Assembly (NCBI GenBank): GCA_038030265.1
Contig: CM075943.1
Span: 14,136,001-14,200,000, forward strand
Source: Corythucha ciliata
Lineage: Eukaryota > Arthropoda > Insecta > Hemiptera > Tingidae
Length of the DNA: 64,000 nucleotides
Reading direction: 5' to 3'
Shown here in pieces: positions 17,309 to 27,180 of the stretch. How positions within the stretch are numbered: position 1 is the stretch's first letter; every line of letters begins with the position of its first letter. Under the pieces are notes generated by a model. That model had not been told where the DNA came from. It saw only the letters and a program-made list of their open reading frames with translations, and searched no databases. The position numbers and the translations under genes were made by a program.

Positions 17309-18697
17309 CCCTTTAACGCTTAGTGGTCACCTCTGTTAACCAAATATATAGAACTACTGGATTGTTCACGAATGTTGAATTATACGAGAGAAAAATGATC
17401 TAACCTGCACCCCGTGACCTTGAGGGAGTCTGGGTTGGCGGTACATTTAAAAACTCCTTATAAGTTATTCGTACAATGGGGATGAGCTCTCCAATTTTAA
17501 AAATCACAATTCAGTATGTAGGACCTGTTCAGTATAATAAACAACAGGGGGGTTGTAATACAAAAGTGAAACACGTGTGAGACGAGATGAGAATGAATTT
17601 CACAGCCATGTGTTCATAAATTTTAGCTGTCAAAGTCGATCTCATCTCGTCTCACATGGGTTTCACTTCTCTATTACAACCCCCCAGTTGATACCAACTA
17701 TTGATTACAATATGGTGAGCAATCCAGTCCACTATTTCTATATCTTTGCATCCTGCAGTACCTAATACCTACACAAGCCAAAAGTTTTCATACATTTTTC
17801 ACAGTCCGACATTTGAAATAAAACTGAAAGGCATTAAATATGATTTATAATTCAAAAAATAAACTGAAACGAATAAGTAAAGAATTGGGAAACATTGCAC
17901 ATTAAGGTCTAGTGACGCGGCAGGGTAGTGGGGGATGTCTGGAGGGATGGAATACGTACGGAGTTTTCAGATACGCAGATTTCGTCAAGGTCAACCCCCT
18001 CCAACTACTGGCTCGGATTCCCCGTCCATCGTGAGCAATCCAGTGTTTCTATATCTTTGCTGTTAACCAACCAAGTAGTGCTCCGAGTGGGCAGGCGCTG
18101 GAAGCCGTGCGTTGCTCTAAATGCTTGGTGGCCACCAGAGTTAACCACTTACAAACATCGGTGTGTGAAAAGGAAGAGGAATGGCGCGAAGAAACAGGGA
18201 CGCCAACTGCTTCTGATAGGAATGAATGAGTTTATAAAAAATGTTTAGGTTGGTACTAGACCAACAGAAAGGCTGAAACCTGCAAAGGTGGTTAACTGAA
18301 GTAACCAGAGAGCGTTTGGGAAATCGTATCGGGAGAGGACCTACAGCTCGTTTCAATTATTTTTATCTTTTTCCAGATAATTTCGTCTTGAACAATGATT
18401 TTACGTAATATTGGATAGAACATCGGACTTTTTTTCCCATGGGAATCATTTTCAAATGATATTCTTGAATTTATGTCAAAAATGACGTAAATTAAATTTT
18501 TGAAACAAACACTGAAATCTTTCGCCTAATTTCTATTTTTATGTTCAATAATGTAAACTGAGCAAGAAAAGTGGGGGAAAATGAGAATAACTGGCAAAAA
18601 CAGCTTTGCTCACTCGAGAGCAAAACGGGTTGGTCAACAGAAGTAACCACCAAGCATACAGGACCCTCTTACGATATTCTGCTTGCGCGTTAAAGGG
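17309..18697. mobile_element. piggyBac-like non-autonomous element (1.39 kb)
   Basis: TTAA flanks both ends (17305-17308, 18698-18701). The termini are CCCTTTAACGC and its inverse. A subterminal word close to GCTTGGTGGTCACCTCTGTTAACC appears at 17318, near 18122, and inverted near 18630; a shortened form lies near 18283. Such internal repeats are usual transposase-binding sites in piggyBac elements. I found no transposase frame. The termini resemble the 1907-8205 element only in the first bases, so this is another family. A 140-bp palindromic insert sits at 17547-17686. Confidence 0.8.
17547..17686. mobile_element. Small palindromic MITE nested in the piggyBac-like element
   Basis: Arms of about 45 bp (17547-17591 and 17641-17685) read GGGTTGTAATACAAAAGTG and its near-exact inverse, separated by about 50 bp. 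The outermost bases are runs of G and C, so the exact ends and a target duplication cannot be set. Confidence 0.7.
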
Positions 18698-18701
18698 TTA
18701 A

Positions 18702-19518
18702 AGAGCTCAACAACCACCACCGACGGGTCCAACCTGTGAGTCCTTCGCACATCGTGGGGACGTTCGGGTGTAGGTAATTTCGATGGTGTTTTGCAAGAAC
18801 ACCACTGTGCCTTGTATTTCCAATATGAAAGCGACCTCACTGATAATGGAAAAGTCGTTGATTTCCATCTCGCAACGTTTTTGCCGTGTCATGTTGTACG
18901 CTTCTACGTAGATATGGAGCAACCACATACGAAGATGCATCCAAACCTTGCAAATCTGTTAATTTCATTTCTTGTTTTATGACCAGAGAGTCCACAATCT
19001 GTAATTAACAACTTGTGTATATCCATAGCGCAGGACCATAAAATTAATTGTAGCTAATTTACCTTTTAGTCATGTCTCCACTTGTGCCTTTTCGTGGACG
19101 TCAGAGGTATGCGTCATAGCACACAGAGTGTTGAACGTGAAGTGCGCTATTGCATGCCTCAAAAAGGTGGAAGGATATACAAAATTGCAAGGCATAGCTC
19201 AGACGCATGCGTTGTTGAAAGTTGAAGTGAAAGTTGAAAAGGCATGTTGAATTGAAAGAAGAAGACGAAAGCACACAAGTAGAGACATAGCTTTTTAAAT
19301 TTGTCTTGCGAGAGTGAATCTCAGGGCACGGTCAATCAGTGGAGTAGCTTCATGAAAATGAGCTCCTCCTGAAAAAACAAGCGGTTGGCACCCCTTTGCA
19401 TTATTCAAGGGGAATTGGACTTGTTACGCTACTGCTTGTTACGCTGCTTGTTGCCCCTTGGCCGACCATTAATTATTGAGACTTTCAAGTAGAAGGAGGT
19501 GTGCCTTTCTGTTCGCTG
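18702..19518. other. No gene seen
   Basis: Mixed-composition DNA with only short accidental frames. No repeat structure or family match was recognised. Confidence 0.55.
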
Positions 19519-19792
19519 CCTTAAGTACGCGACACGAAATAAGGCGGGTGTGACTCATCGGCCATCCCATGCCCTGTTGCCACTCCGTGCGTTGTGGGTG
19601 GTGATGTGGGGTGGGGTTTTACGAACGTTCACCGGCTCACAGCTCTCCAAAGTGACAACGATGGGAGCGCAACGTTGCCAGCTATGGGTGTAGACTTGAG
19701 CTTTTCATCGCATCTTTGGGACTATAATGCGCAACGTTGGTTTTTTAGTCGATGAGTCACACCCGCCTTATTTCGTGTCGCGTACTTTAGGA
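19519..19792. mobile_element. MITE with 43-bp terminal inverted repeats
   Basis: The ends are CCTTAAGTACGCGACACGAA at 19519 and the near-exact inverse ending at 19792, with 41 or 42 of 43 positions paired. The total length is 274 bp. The interior has no frame. A target duplication was not seen. Confidence 0.8.
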
Positions 19793-20019
19793 CGTGTCAC
19801 ACGCAGTGGAGGGCCTATATACCTAATAGGGGTTCTATAGGACCCGTTCGCCTTGAATTGAAACTTATATTAATGGAGAAGACGGGTGGAAATAAACTGC
19901 TCTGGATGAGAATTTCACGCAAATGGAAAACGCACAAATGTTAGCCACGAATCAGCAATTTCCTGCCATATTAGCCAAGAATGGTCGCTTTTTATCAATT
20001 TTCGCAATGAATTAGCGTG

Positions 20020-20180
20020 TTTCACTTCCATGTTCCCTAGTGAAATGGAAGTATGATGTTCGTGAAAATATCGAGTCCAAACGGACTTCACATTCATGAT
20101 GTACAAATTCAGAAAATAAAAAAAAAAAAAACGTTTTTCTGCAAGCCGTCGGTCTGTCGCTTTTTTCAGAGAAATTGCAT
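20020..20180 (-). repeat. Fragment related to the right end of the 1907-8205 piggyBac element
   Basis: The blocks ACTTCCATGTTC, GATGTTCGTGAAAA, ATCGAGTCC and GCCGTCGGTCTGT occur in the same order as in the reverse complement of 8000-8160. No TTAA-flanked end is present, so this is a diverged partial copy. Confidence 0.7.
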
Positions 20181-20765
20181 GAAGATGAAAACCCGGCTAT
20201 TTCTTGATATGAGAAGCACAAATTTGGCCTTTGTTTTGAGAAAAAATCATTTATCGAACATGTTCTCCCTGTACCAAAAAGTCGTTTTTAGATATAACCT
20301 TGAAATAAGTAATTCCAGAATTTTTTAAATTTTTATTTTTGATTCCTCGTGAAATTTTGTTGTGAATTGACCCTAACATTGCCGAGAAAATGCAACTATT
20401 TTTGTAGCCGAAATCGTCGTTTTTAGCGCAAAAGGACCAGTAGCATAAAATGACGGTCGAAATTGCAAAAAAAGGCCACGAGAGCCCGTTTGAACCTTAA
20501 TTGCAAATATTTGTACCCGAAAAAACTGAGATTATGCGAAAATTGTGGGAGGAGTAAGATTTTGCGTGACTACGTCAAAAATTATTTGCCACAGAACTAC
20601 ATAGTAATCGAAATCTAGTGGTTTCTTGGTATGAAAAACGCGAATATGACCTTTGTTTTGAAGGTAAATCATTTCGAAAACATGTTTTTCCCGTAGCGGA
20701 GTAATATTTTCGGTAATGAACTTCGAAACATTGGTTTTCGTGCATTGGTAATGTCTCCTCTAAAC
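20181..20765. other. AT-rich DNA, no gene seen
   Basis: Contains loosely repeated phrases (TTTGGCCTTTGTTTTGA near 20221 and TATGACCTTTGTTTTGA near 20646), about 425 bp apart, which hints at an old duplication. I see nothing else. Confidence 0.45.
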
Positions 20766-21186
20766 CCCCCCCCCCCCCCGTGATGGTATGATAAAGGGAT
20801 TGAAAAGGATGGAGTGCGAGGGGTCAAGGTCAAGTGAAACCCACATCAGATCGCCTCACGTCACCCTCACATCGAAAGATCTCCAGTACCACCGTACCCT
20901 AACAAGCGCAAGCGCCACACTCAGCCAAAAGGTAGGAAAAGGTGAGGAAGAAAGTTTCCTCTATTTGGCTCTTGTGCCTCATATTTTGTGTACTATCGCC
21001 CCTCATCGACGGAGTTCATTCATGTCACAAGACTGCTGGAGCAAAAAAGAGGCGCGCCAAAAGCTGAAATTCCTTACTGCCTAATGATGGAAATAAAACG
21101 TTTTGAAATTTGAAAAAGTGTTTATTTTTCCTGGGATTTTCTGGTGAGGCGGTGCCTAACTTGCCTCACCTTAAGAGCCGCCCCTG
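20766..21186 (+). other. C-homopolymer followed by an unrecognised 98-codon frame
   Basis: A run of about 14 C at 20766-20779 precedes a frame at 20788-21084. The frame is moderately basic and low in hydrophobic residues, without a motif I know. AATAAA occurs at about 21090, 10 bp after the stop, so an expressed terminal exon or transposon 3' end is possible. There is no independent support for coding. Confidence 0.25.
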
Positions 21187-21838
21187 CCACACGATACGTC
21201 CATGCTCCCGTTTTTGGCGTTCATCAATAATGCATACAAAAAAAAAATTAATTAATTAATTAACAAGAAAACTTCCATGGCCGTATCAATTTTTTCAGTG
21301 CTCCGACCCCTCCGATTTCATGCTGGTTAAAGGGTAACATGGGCGCACGAGTTTTATTTCGCATTTTTCGACTAGCACGCCCATGTTACCCTTTAACTAG
21401 CATGAAGTCGGAGGGGTTGCAGCCCTGAAAAAATTGATACGGCCACGGAAGTTTTCTTGTTAATTTTGCTTCCGAGCTACGGAAGCATTGTTTTCACTTT
21501 TAGGAAATATTTTTTTCTTCTTCTTTAAAATCGAAATTTCCACTTGCATTTCACGTTTTATACCTTCCTGAACAATTTCGGTTTCGTGTCTGTCTGTCTG
21601 TCTGTCCGCAAATCCTTGTAACAAGCATATCTTCCATAGTTTTTATCCGAATTTGATGAAATTTTCAGGGAATATATGTGTTGGCTAGCAGAGGGTCCCC
21701 TATCAATTTCGTCAAAATCGTACAAGAGGGAGGGGGTGAAAAGCGAGGAAGCACTGTGCTATAATCATTAGCAGACGTTTTTTTTTTGTATGCATTATTG
21801 ATGAACGCCAAAAACGGAAACACGGAAGTATCGTGTGG
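21187..21838. mobile_element. Element with 55-bp terminal inverted repeats, carrying a nested hairpin
   Basis: The left terminus CCACACGATAC and following TTTGGCGTTCATCAATAATG are inverted at 21781-21838. The 652-bp interior contains the nested hairpin at 21253-21475 and a GTCT tetranucleotide run at 21587-21607. No transposase frame is present. Confidence 0.8.
21253..21475. mobile_element. Nested palindromic element with about 95-bp arms
   Basis: The left arm (AAGAAAACTTCCATGGCCG onward) and right arm (inverse ending CGGCCACGGAAGTTTTCTT) pair almost throughout, with about 30 bp between them. The outer AATTAAC ends also pair. It must have entered the 21187-21838 element after that element existed. 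Confidence 0.8.
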
Positions 21839-21929
21839 TCCTCCACACAATCCCTAAATCATGAATCACGCTGTCTTCATTCCTCAAACACCAAAATTTC
21901 CATAACCCTAAATCCACAATTCTGTATCT

Positions 21930-22145
21930 TTTATTGGACAATTGTAAATTTTATGAGGAAATTGTCAATTTCATGGGGAAATTATCAATTCTATGAGGAA
22001 ATTTTCAATTTTACCAGCAAATTGTCAATTTTACGAGGAAATTGAGAATTTTATGGTATATTAATAAATTGTCAATTTTATGAGGAAACTATCAATTTTA
22101 CGAGGAAATTATCAATTTCATGAGGAGACTGTTAATTTTATGAAC
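21930..22145. repeat. 20-bp minisatellite, family A (degenerate)
   Basis: About ten imperfect units of GTCAATTTTATGAGGAAATT. The same unit forms the larger field at 57470-58525. Units vary at several positions, so this array is old. Confidence 0.85.
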
Positions 22146-22614
22146 GGCCAATTTCGGGAAATGTTTTGCCAGTAAACCAATTCCGCTTGGTGGCCTATTT
22201 CAGAGACCGATTATGCCGATGTTTTGCCCAATGAAGCGTTTTTAGCTGGTTTCACTCAATAAAAACGTAATTTTACTGATTTTTCTCACTAAAAACCCCA
22301 ATTTTGAGGGTTACAATCGCAGTGCTGTAGCCGTTGGACATATGAGCTTCCCCTCGCCCACTGTGCCGAGTTCACTTCATTCGGCGGGAGGCATATTTTT
22401 GCCAAACTAATAGTTCACGTTACATAGGTAGTTGTTGAATGTTTTTTTTTCCCCACTTTTCCGGCCCCTGGGTTTCTTTAAATTTTCTATGCTTCAATTA
22501 TCGGAGATTTAGAGCAGTAACTTTGCCACATCTAGCAGCTGTGTGACGTGTGGTATGGTAGGTGCAGGGGCCGGATGGAGTCATAATTTATGGCCCCTTC
22601 CTTAAGCCGGCTCT
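22146..22614. other. Degenerate repeats, no gene seen
   Basis: 22170-22310 continues as loosely repeated TTTTTAGCTGGTTTCACTCAA phrases. The rest is unique, with a T-run at 22442-22450. Nothing further is recognised. Confidence 0.45.
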
Positions 22615-23275
22615 GGATAATAATAATAATAATTTTATTGCCAGCATAAATGAATTTATAAGGCATTGTCAAAATACATATAATAGAGTAACAACTCATT
22701 TGGAGCGTAGAGCAAGGTCAAACTCTGCGATCGAGTAAGGCTCAAGATCAAGGATAAGGTGGCGAACCTGAGTCTTGAATTTAGCCAGTGAGATGCTGTG
22801 GTCCTTGAGGTGGAAAGGGAGGGCATTATAAAGACTCACGCCCACGGAGCTCGGGTTCAACCTGGCAGAAGCAGCTAGGCGCACAAATGGTGCAGAAAGG
22901 TCGTCAGCACGTCGCGTCGAGTAATTGTGAGAGGCAGAGTTGAGAGGAAACTCGGTCAAGTGTTACCGCACAAAGAGCAAAATGCTTAGTATGTAAGCAC
23001 CATGAAAGGTCAACACACTCAGCTTCCTGAACGATCCACGGCACGACTGGCGTGGATGCAGTCCGCAAAGCACACGAATAGCGGCCTTTTGGAAGCGGAA
23101 GATTTTCACTGCTCCCGAAGAATTCCCCCAGGCAAGAATACCGTACGTCATACGGGAATAGAAGAGCCCGAAGAAAAACAGTATCATCGGCGTAGAGAAA
23201 GATCTCGGACGAGGGAAGGGATGAAGAAGAAATAGGAGGGGACCGAAGATAGAGCCCTGCCTAACTCCAAGGTCA
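22615..23275 (-). mobile_element. 3' end of a CR1/jockey-like non-LTR retrotransposon
   Basis: The element reads on the minus strand and ends in AATAAA and an (ATT)n tail at 22616-22634, the kind of short simple 3' tail found in CR1-like elements. Its other end runs into the assembly gap. The RT remnant is described separately. Confidence 0.8.
22696..23275 (-). pseudogene. Non-LTR reverse transcriptase C-terminal remnant
   Basis: From the gap outward the minus strand shows GVRQGSIFGPLLF (RT motif 4), then LYADDTVF in a shifted frame (the catalytic YADD motif), then MTYGILAWG, a C-terminal block with HPRQSC, and a final frame of 88 codons (22696-22959) with YSTRRADDL and GVSLYNALP, all typical of CR1/jockey-type proteins. 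The distance between YADD and the MTYGI block is far too short, so an internal deletion is likely. At least one frameshift separates the two halves. Confidence 0.8.
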
Positions 23276-23775
23276 NNNNNNNNNNNNNNNNNNNNNNNNN
23301 NNNNNNNNNNNNNNNNNNNNNNNNNNNNNNNNNNNNNNNNNNNNNNNNNNNNNNNNNNNNNNNNNNNNNNNNNNNNNNNNNNNNNNNNNNNNNNNNNNNN
23401 NNNNNNNNNNNNNNNNNNNNNNNNNNNNNNNNNNNNNNNNNNNNNNNNNNNNNNNNNNNNNNNNNNNNNNNNNNNNNNNNNNNNNNNNNNNNNNNNNNNN
23501 NNNNNNNNNNNNNNNNNNNNNNNNNNNNNNNNNNNNNNNNNNNNNNNNNNNNNNNNNNNNNNNNNNNNNNNNNNNNNNNNNNNNNNNNNNNNNNNNNNNN
23601 NNNNNNNNNNNNNNNNNNNNNNNNNNNNNNNNNNNNNNNNNNNNNNNNNNNNNNNNNNNNNNNNNNNNNNNNNNNNNNNNNNNNNNNNNNNNNNNNNNNN
23701 NNNNNNNNNNNNNNNNNNNNNNNNNNNNNNNNNNNNNNNNNNNNNNNNNNNNNNNNNNNNNNNNNNNNNNNNNNN
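23276..23775. other. Assembly gap of 500 N
   Basis: A run of exactly 500 N, which is often a placeholder length. It falls inside the non-LTR element, a repeat that short reads could not cross. Any open frame crossing it is not evidence of coding. Confidence 0.99.
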
Positions 23776-23908
23776 AAACCTCGGACTAGCGGTCATTACT
23801 ATATGAAACCATAAAAAAGAGCGAGATAAACATGCATGGGCGCGTAAAATTACGGAATACATCACTATAAAGTGAACAAGAAATTCGATAAAAAATGTTA
23901 CGGATTTG

Positions 23909-24119
23909 GTAAGGTGGGGTCTCACGAGACCCCAACGGCAAGATGTGATCTTTGAAGTTCAACACGGGACACTATTTACATGATACCATTTCGACGTTAC
24001 GGCTGCTGCAAGAAGACAACCGAAGGAGAGGCTACCCAAGAGCTGGTTAATTTGCATCAATTATTCACCGATACGCGAGTAAAAGAAAACGAGTGGGGTC
24101 CCGCTAGACCCCACCTTAC
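23909..24119. mobile_element. Short element with GTAAGGTGGGGTC terminal inverted repeats
   Basis: The left end GTAAGGTGGGGTCTCACGAG is inverted at 24093-24119. Each end is itself a small palindrome (GGGGTCTCACGAGACCCC and GGGGTCCCGCTAGACCCC). The total is 211 bp. No target duplication was seen. Confidence 0.65.
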
Positions 24120-24540
24120 ATATGGAGGGCTAATTGTGTCCAAAACCGGGAACCAGTAACTTTTTGCCAATATGCGATTGCATATTGGCTCTCTTGGAGC
24201 CGTGGAGTGCATGAAAAAATCGCGAATGAGGGCCGTGTCGCAGGCTTTTTTTGCAGGGGTGGGCCCCGGGCTACAATAGGCTCAGGTGCGGATCCGGTAA
24301 GGGGCTCAGCGCGGCTTGCAAGCTCCTGGGGGGCTAGTGCTCAATGAGTTAGAGTCTCGGATCAAAGATTCAGCTCCGGAAAATACGAGGAAATAGTAAA
24401 ATTCACACAGTGATGCATCCAGCAACGCGAATAGCCGCAGTCAAGTCCTGTTACAGTGTGAGCGAGCTATCAAGAGGAATTATTGTGGAACAGTGGATGG
24501 TGGTGGGGGAGTCTTTCAGCTGGTAAGGCGGAAACATTTT
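24120..24540. other. No gene seen; one short palindrome
   Basis: Contains the palindrome GCCAATATGC-GATT-GCATATTGGC at 24158-24181. Otherwise it is moderately GC-rich DNA without a frame or repeat I can name. Confidence 0.5.
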
Positions 24541-24645
24541 TGACGCGTGATTCTCGGTTTTTTAATGCACGAATCCATTCATGTTGTAGACGGCATATAG
24601 AGTCAGTGTTACCAATTTTAGGACGTGATTAGCCAGTTTAGCCAT

Positions 24646-26506
24646 CCCTACTAGCACATAGGTATAGATTAGGTACAGATTTGTGGCCAGCGTCTTATTT
24701 CATACACGAAACGACGTCGGGAGTAGGCTATATTAATGATTTAGGCTTCAAGTCGCACAGCGACGTCGGGACGACCTCTCAGCGAGGTCGCTCTCATCAC
24801 TGTAATTGAATGACGTCGGTTCGACGTCGCAAATGTGAATTAATCTAGCTAAACGTCAATTACGTCGTCGTCGCGACGTCACTATTTTAACCTACATTTA
24901 AAGCGATGATTCACGACGTCGTATGGAGGTCTCAGGGCCGTACTACATTTTCACGACGGCGTACAGACGTCGTAAACCTGTAGCATATCTTCACGACGAA
25001 ACAACTACGTTGTTACTCTGTACAATATTTTGACGACGTCCCGCCAACGTCGTCTTACTATACATTCAATTTAGATAGTAATTGTTTCTATCAAGGTCTT
25101 TCTCGCGTATCAATTTATATTTGTGTTAATCTATATGAAGCGATACAGGCATTCGTCCACTTATTATAGGAGGGTAAAAAAACATTTAATAGGAAATACT
25201 GGACCAAAATGCTCAAGCCAATGCGATTCCCAAGTGGAATTCACTAGTCCGGAGAGAACGGAAAATAGTGATTCTGGCAGCTCGACGGCCGCAGCACTAC
25301 TTTTAAGGATTTCATTTTTAGATTTATCTATAAACCACAAAGAACAGCAACTAGCACAAACTTGAAGAAAGAGCAGACCGGCGAGAAGGCACAGGAAAAC
25401 TAGGTCAGCCCAACCCGTCAACATGATACTTCAAATTAACCTCATCCTCGCTCGAATATCATGAATCGTCCGAGAAAGTCACGTGAACGACTTGACAATA
25501 ACTTTTGGTCGTTGAAACGACCTCTTATGACTAGCAGTCATGTGCAGTACAGTTTTATGTCTGATATTCATACCAAAGGTTATAACTTATACAATGCTGT
25601 GTGCAGGGTTCCACTTCAAGTCCATTGAATCACGGATAAGTTTACTTCATATGACTTCGTGACATTTTATGTACAGGGATGCACGCTAAATAGTAGCAAT
25701 GGTCACTTTATGTACAGCGTTGGTCAACAAATCTGTAAGACGCCATGTTCTGGTTTCCAAGCCAAATTTCATACTAGCACGGACCATTAAAAAAAATAAT
25801 ATTCACTTTTGTAACGTGCAGGATGAGAAATTCGTTTGTAGTTCCATGTCTCCTGAGCAAAAGAACGCTCTAATATGACGAGAAACGTTGTCTAATCTAA
25901 TTATATACAAAGATAAAAATTTCGTCAATTACATAATTACCGCGAAATTTCAACTTTTTGGCCATATTTCTCAAGGGAGCTCGTTTTTAAGGGGGTAGAA
26001 CATCACATTTCACCATAGATTTTTCTTGGTAAGCCATTTCTGCTTCCTCGGAGTATTTCCTGTTTCATAAATACATTATAATAGTGTTTATTTACGTGGA
26101 AATATATCGTCACCATTAATGTCGAATGCGAGCCCATTCGTGTAGACATTTAGTTACGTTATTCACACTAAAATCCTACCACTGTGAAGAATATGTATAG
26201 TTTTTTAGCCGAACTCTGTACACATGTTTGAAAAAAGTCGGCAATATCAACTTCTACCGACTAAGTTCCATAACCTAAAATAGAGGATAGTCAGGTTTTG
26301 GATACTTTGCTGACTGTTTTTGTAGTACACAATTAGTTGTTTACTATAACCACTCACGACGAAAGGTCGGCTCGCGACGTCGTTACAACCAAATAAACTA
26401 CCCCCATTTTGGTCGTCAGAGAGTCGTAGCGACGTCGTTTCGACGTCGCCATCCGACGTCGGGTTGCAATTGGCGACGTCGTACCGACCTAATTGTGCTA
26501 GTAGGG
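24646..26506. mobile_element. Element with CCCTACTAGCACA ends and GACGTC-rich subterminal repeats
   Basis: The termini CCCTACTAGCACA-AGGT and its inverse (ACCT-AATTGTGCTAGTAGGG) bound 1861 bp. The first 440 bp and last 180 bp inside the ends are full of CGACGTC words in loose repeats of roughly 60-80 bp with GTAGTACAxTTTCACGACG-like phrases. Flanks are minisatellite units. AT is the only possible target duplication, and removing the element restores a plausible repeat unit. The interior has one unrecognised frame (25135-25365). Superfamily unknown. Confidence 0.7.
25135..25365 (+). CDS. Unrecognised small frame inside the GACGTC-ended element
   Basis: A 77-codon frame from an ATG at 25135 begins MKRYRHSSTYYRRVKKHL, a basic N-terminus, followed by a Ser/Thr/Glu-rich stretch. 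The start is preceded by AT-rich DNA. It resembles the start of a nuclear DNA-binding or transposase protein in composition only; I know no family match. It may be the 5' remnant of the element's own gene, or chance. Confidence 0.25.
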   Translation: MKRYRHSSTYYRRVKKHLIGNTGPKCSSQCDSQVEFTSPERTENSDSGSSTAAALLLRISFLDLSINHKEQQLAQT

Positions 26507-27180
26507 ATATTTTTACGGTGCAAGCTTTCCGTACACGATCATTTCTAGGAAATGAATTGTCAGTGTGATGATTTCAGGGAAAACTCCTGAAACATTGTGT
26601 TGGTAATTTTAGGGTCTGCAAGGTTGGTTCTGCCGTTTTTAGAACGGAAATTGCCATTTCCTGTTGAGTTCATTTGGCAATTTTCAGAGCACGAATCGTC
26701 AGTTTGAGCATTTTCAAGACCCGGATCGTCTGTTAAGAGTAAAATCATTTGTTAGGTCGTATATGTATATAGTTAACTATAGTCAAAAATATAGTCAAAC
26801 TATAGGACACGAATATTGCGTCGAACCAATCAAGGTTAGAATGGTCAGGTAGATTTTGCCATGTTCAAGGCTGGAATCGCCCATTCAGGCGTTTTCAGGG
26901 CGTGAATTGTCAGTTTCTGGGCTCGCAAAGTCAGTTAGATCAATTTCAAATAGGGAATCACCAGTTTCACCACAATAAGCGAGCTAGTCGTCAGTTTAGC
27001 AATTTTCATGGCGCGAATAGTCAGCATTGCTATTTTTGGAGCACAATTTAGTCGCGAATGCCCAGGCGTGAATAATCAGTTTGGCTATTCTAGGCGCACA
27101 AATCGTCAAATTATTTGTTAGCAATTTTTAGGTCGCGTGGAGTCAGTTAGGCCAGTTTTAGATAGGGAATCGCCACGCTC

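Larger units (their letters stand above)
24541..27180. repeat. Minisatellite family C field, interrupted by the 24646-26506 element
   Basis: Before and after the insert (24541-24645 and 26507-27175) the DNA is made of degenerate units of about 30 bp of the form TTTTCAGGGCGCGAATCGTCAGTTTGGC. The same unit builds the arms of the foldback element at 49963-54432. Confidence 0.75.

Noticed and set aside
20766..20779. C-run as telomeric or G-quadruplex element
   Set aside because: An isolated homopolymer without repeat periodicity; likely a slippage tract.
22963..23925. 320-codon open frame
   Set aside because: More than half of it is translated N from the 500-N gap. Only the part right of the RT motifs is real, and it is a retrotransposon remnant.
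24158..24181. Palindrome as operator or terminator
   Set aside because: A single short palindrome in AT-rich eukaryotic DNA, with no gene next to it to regulate.
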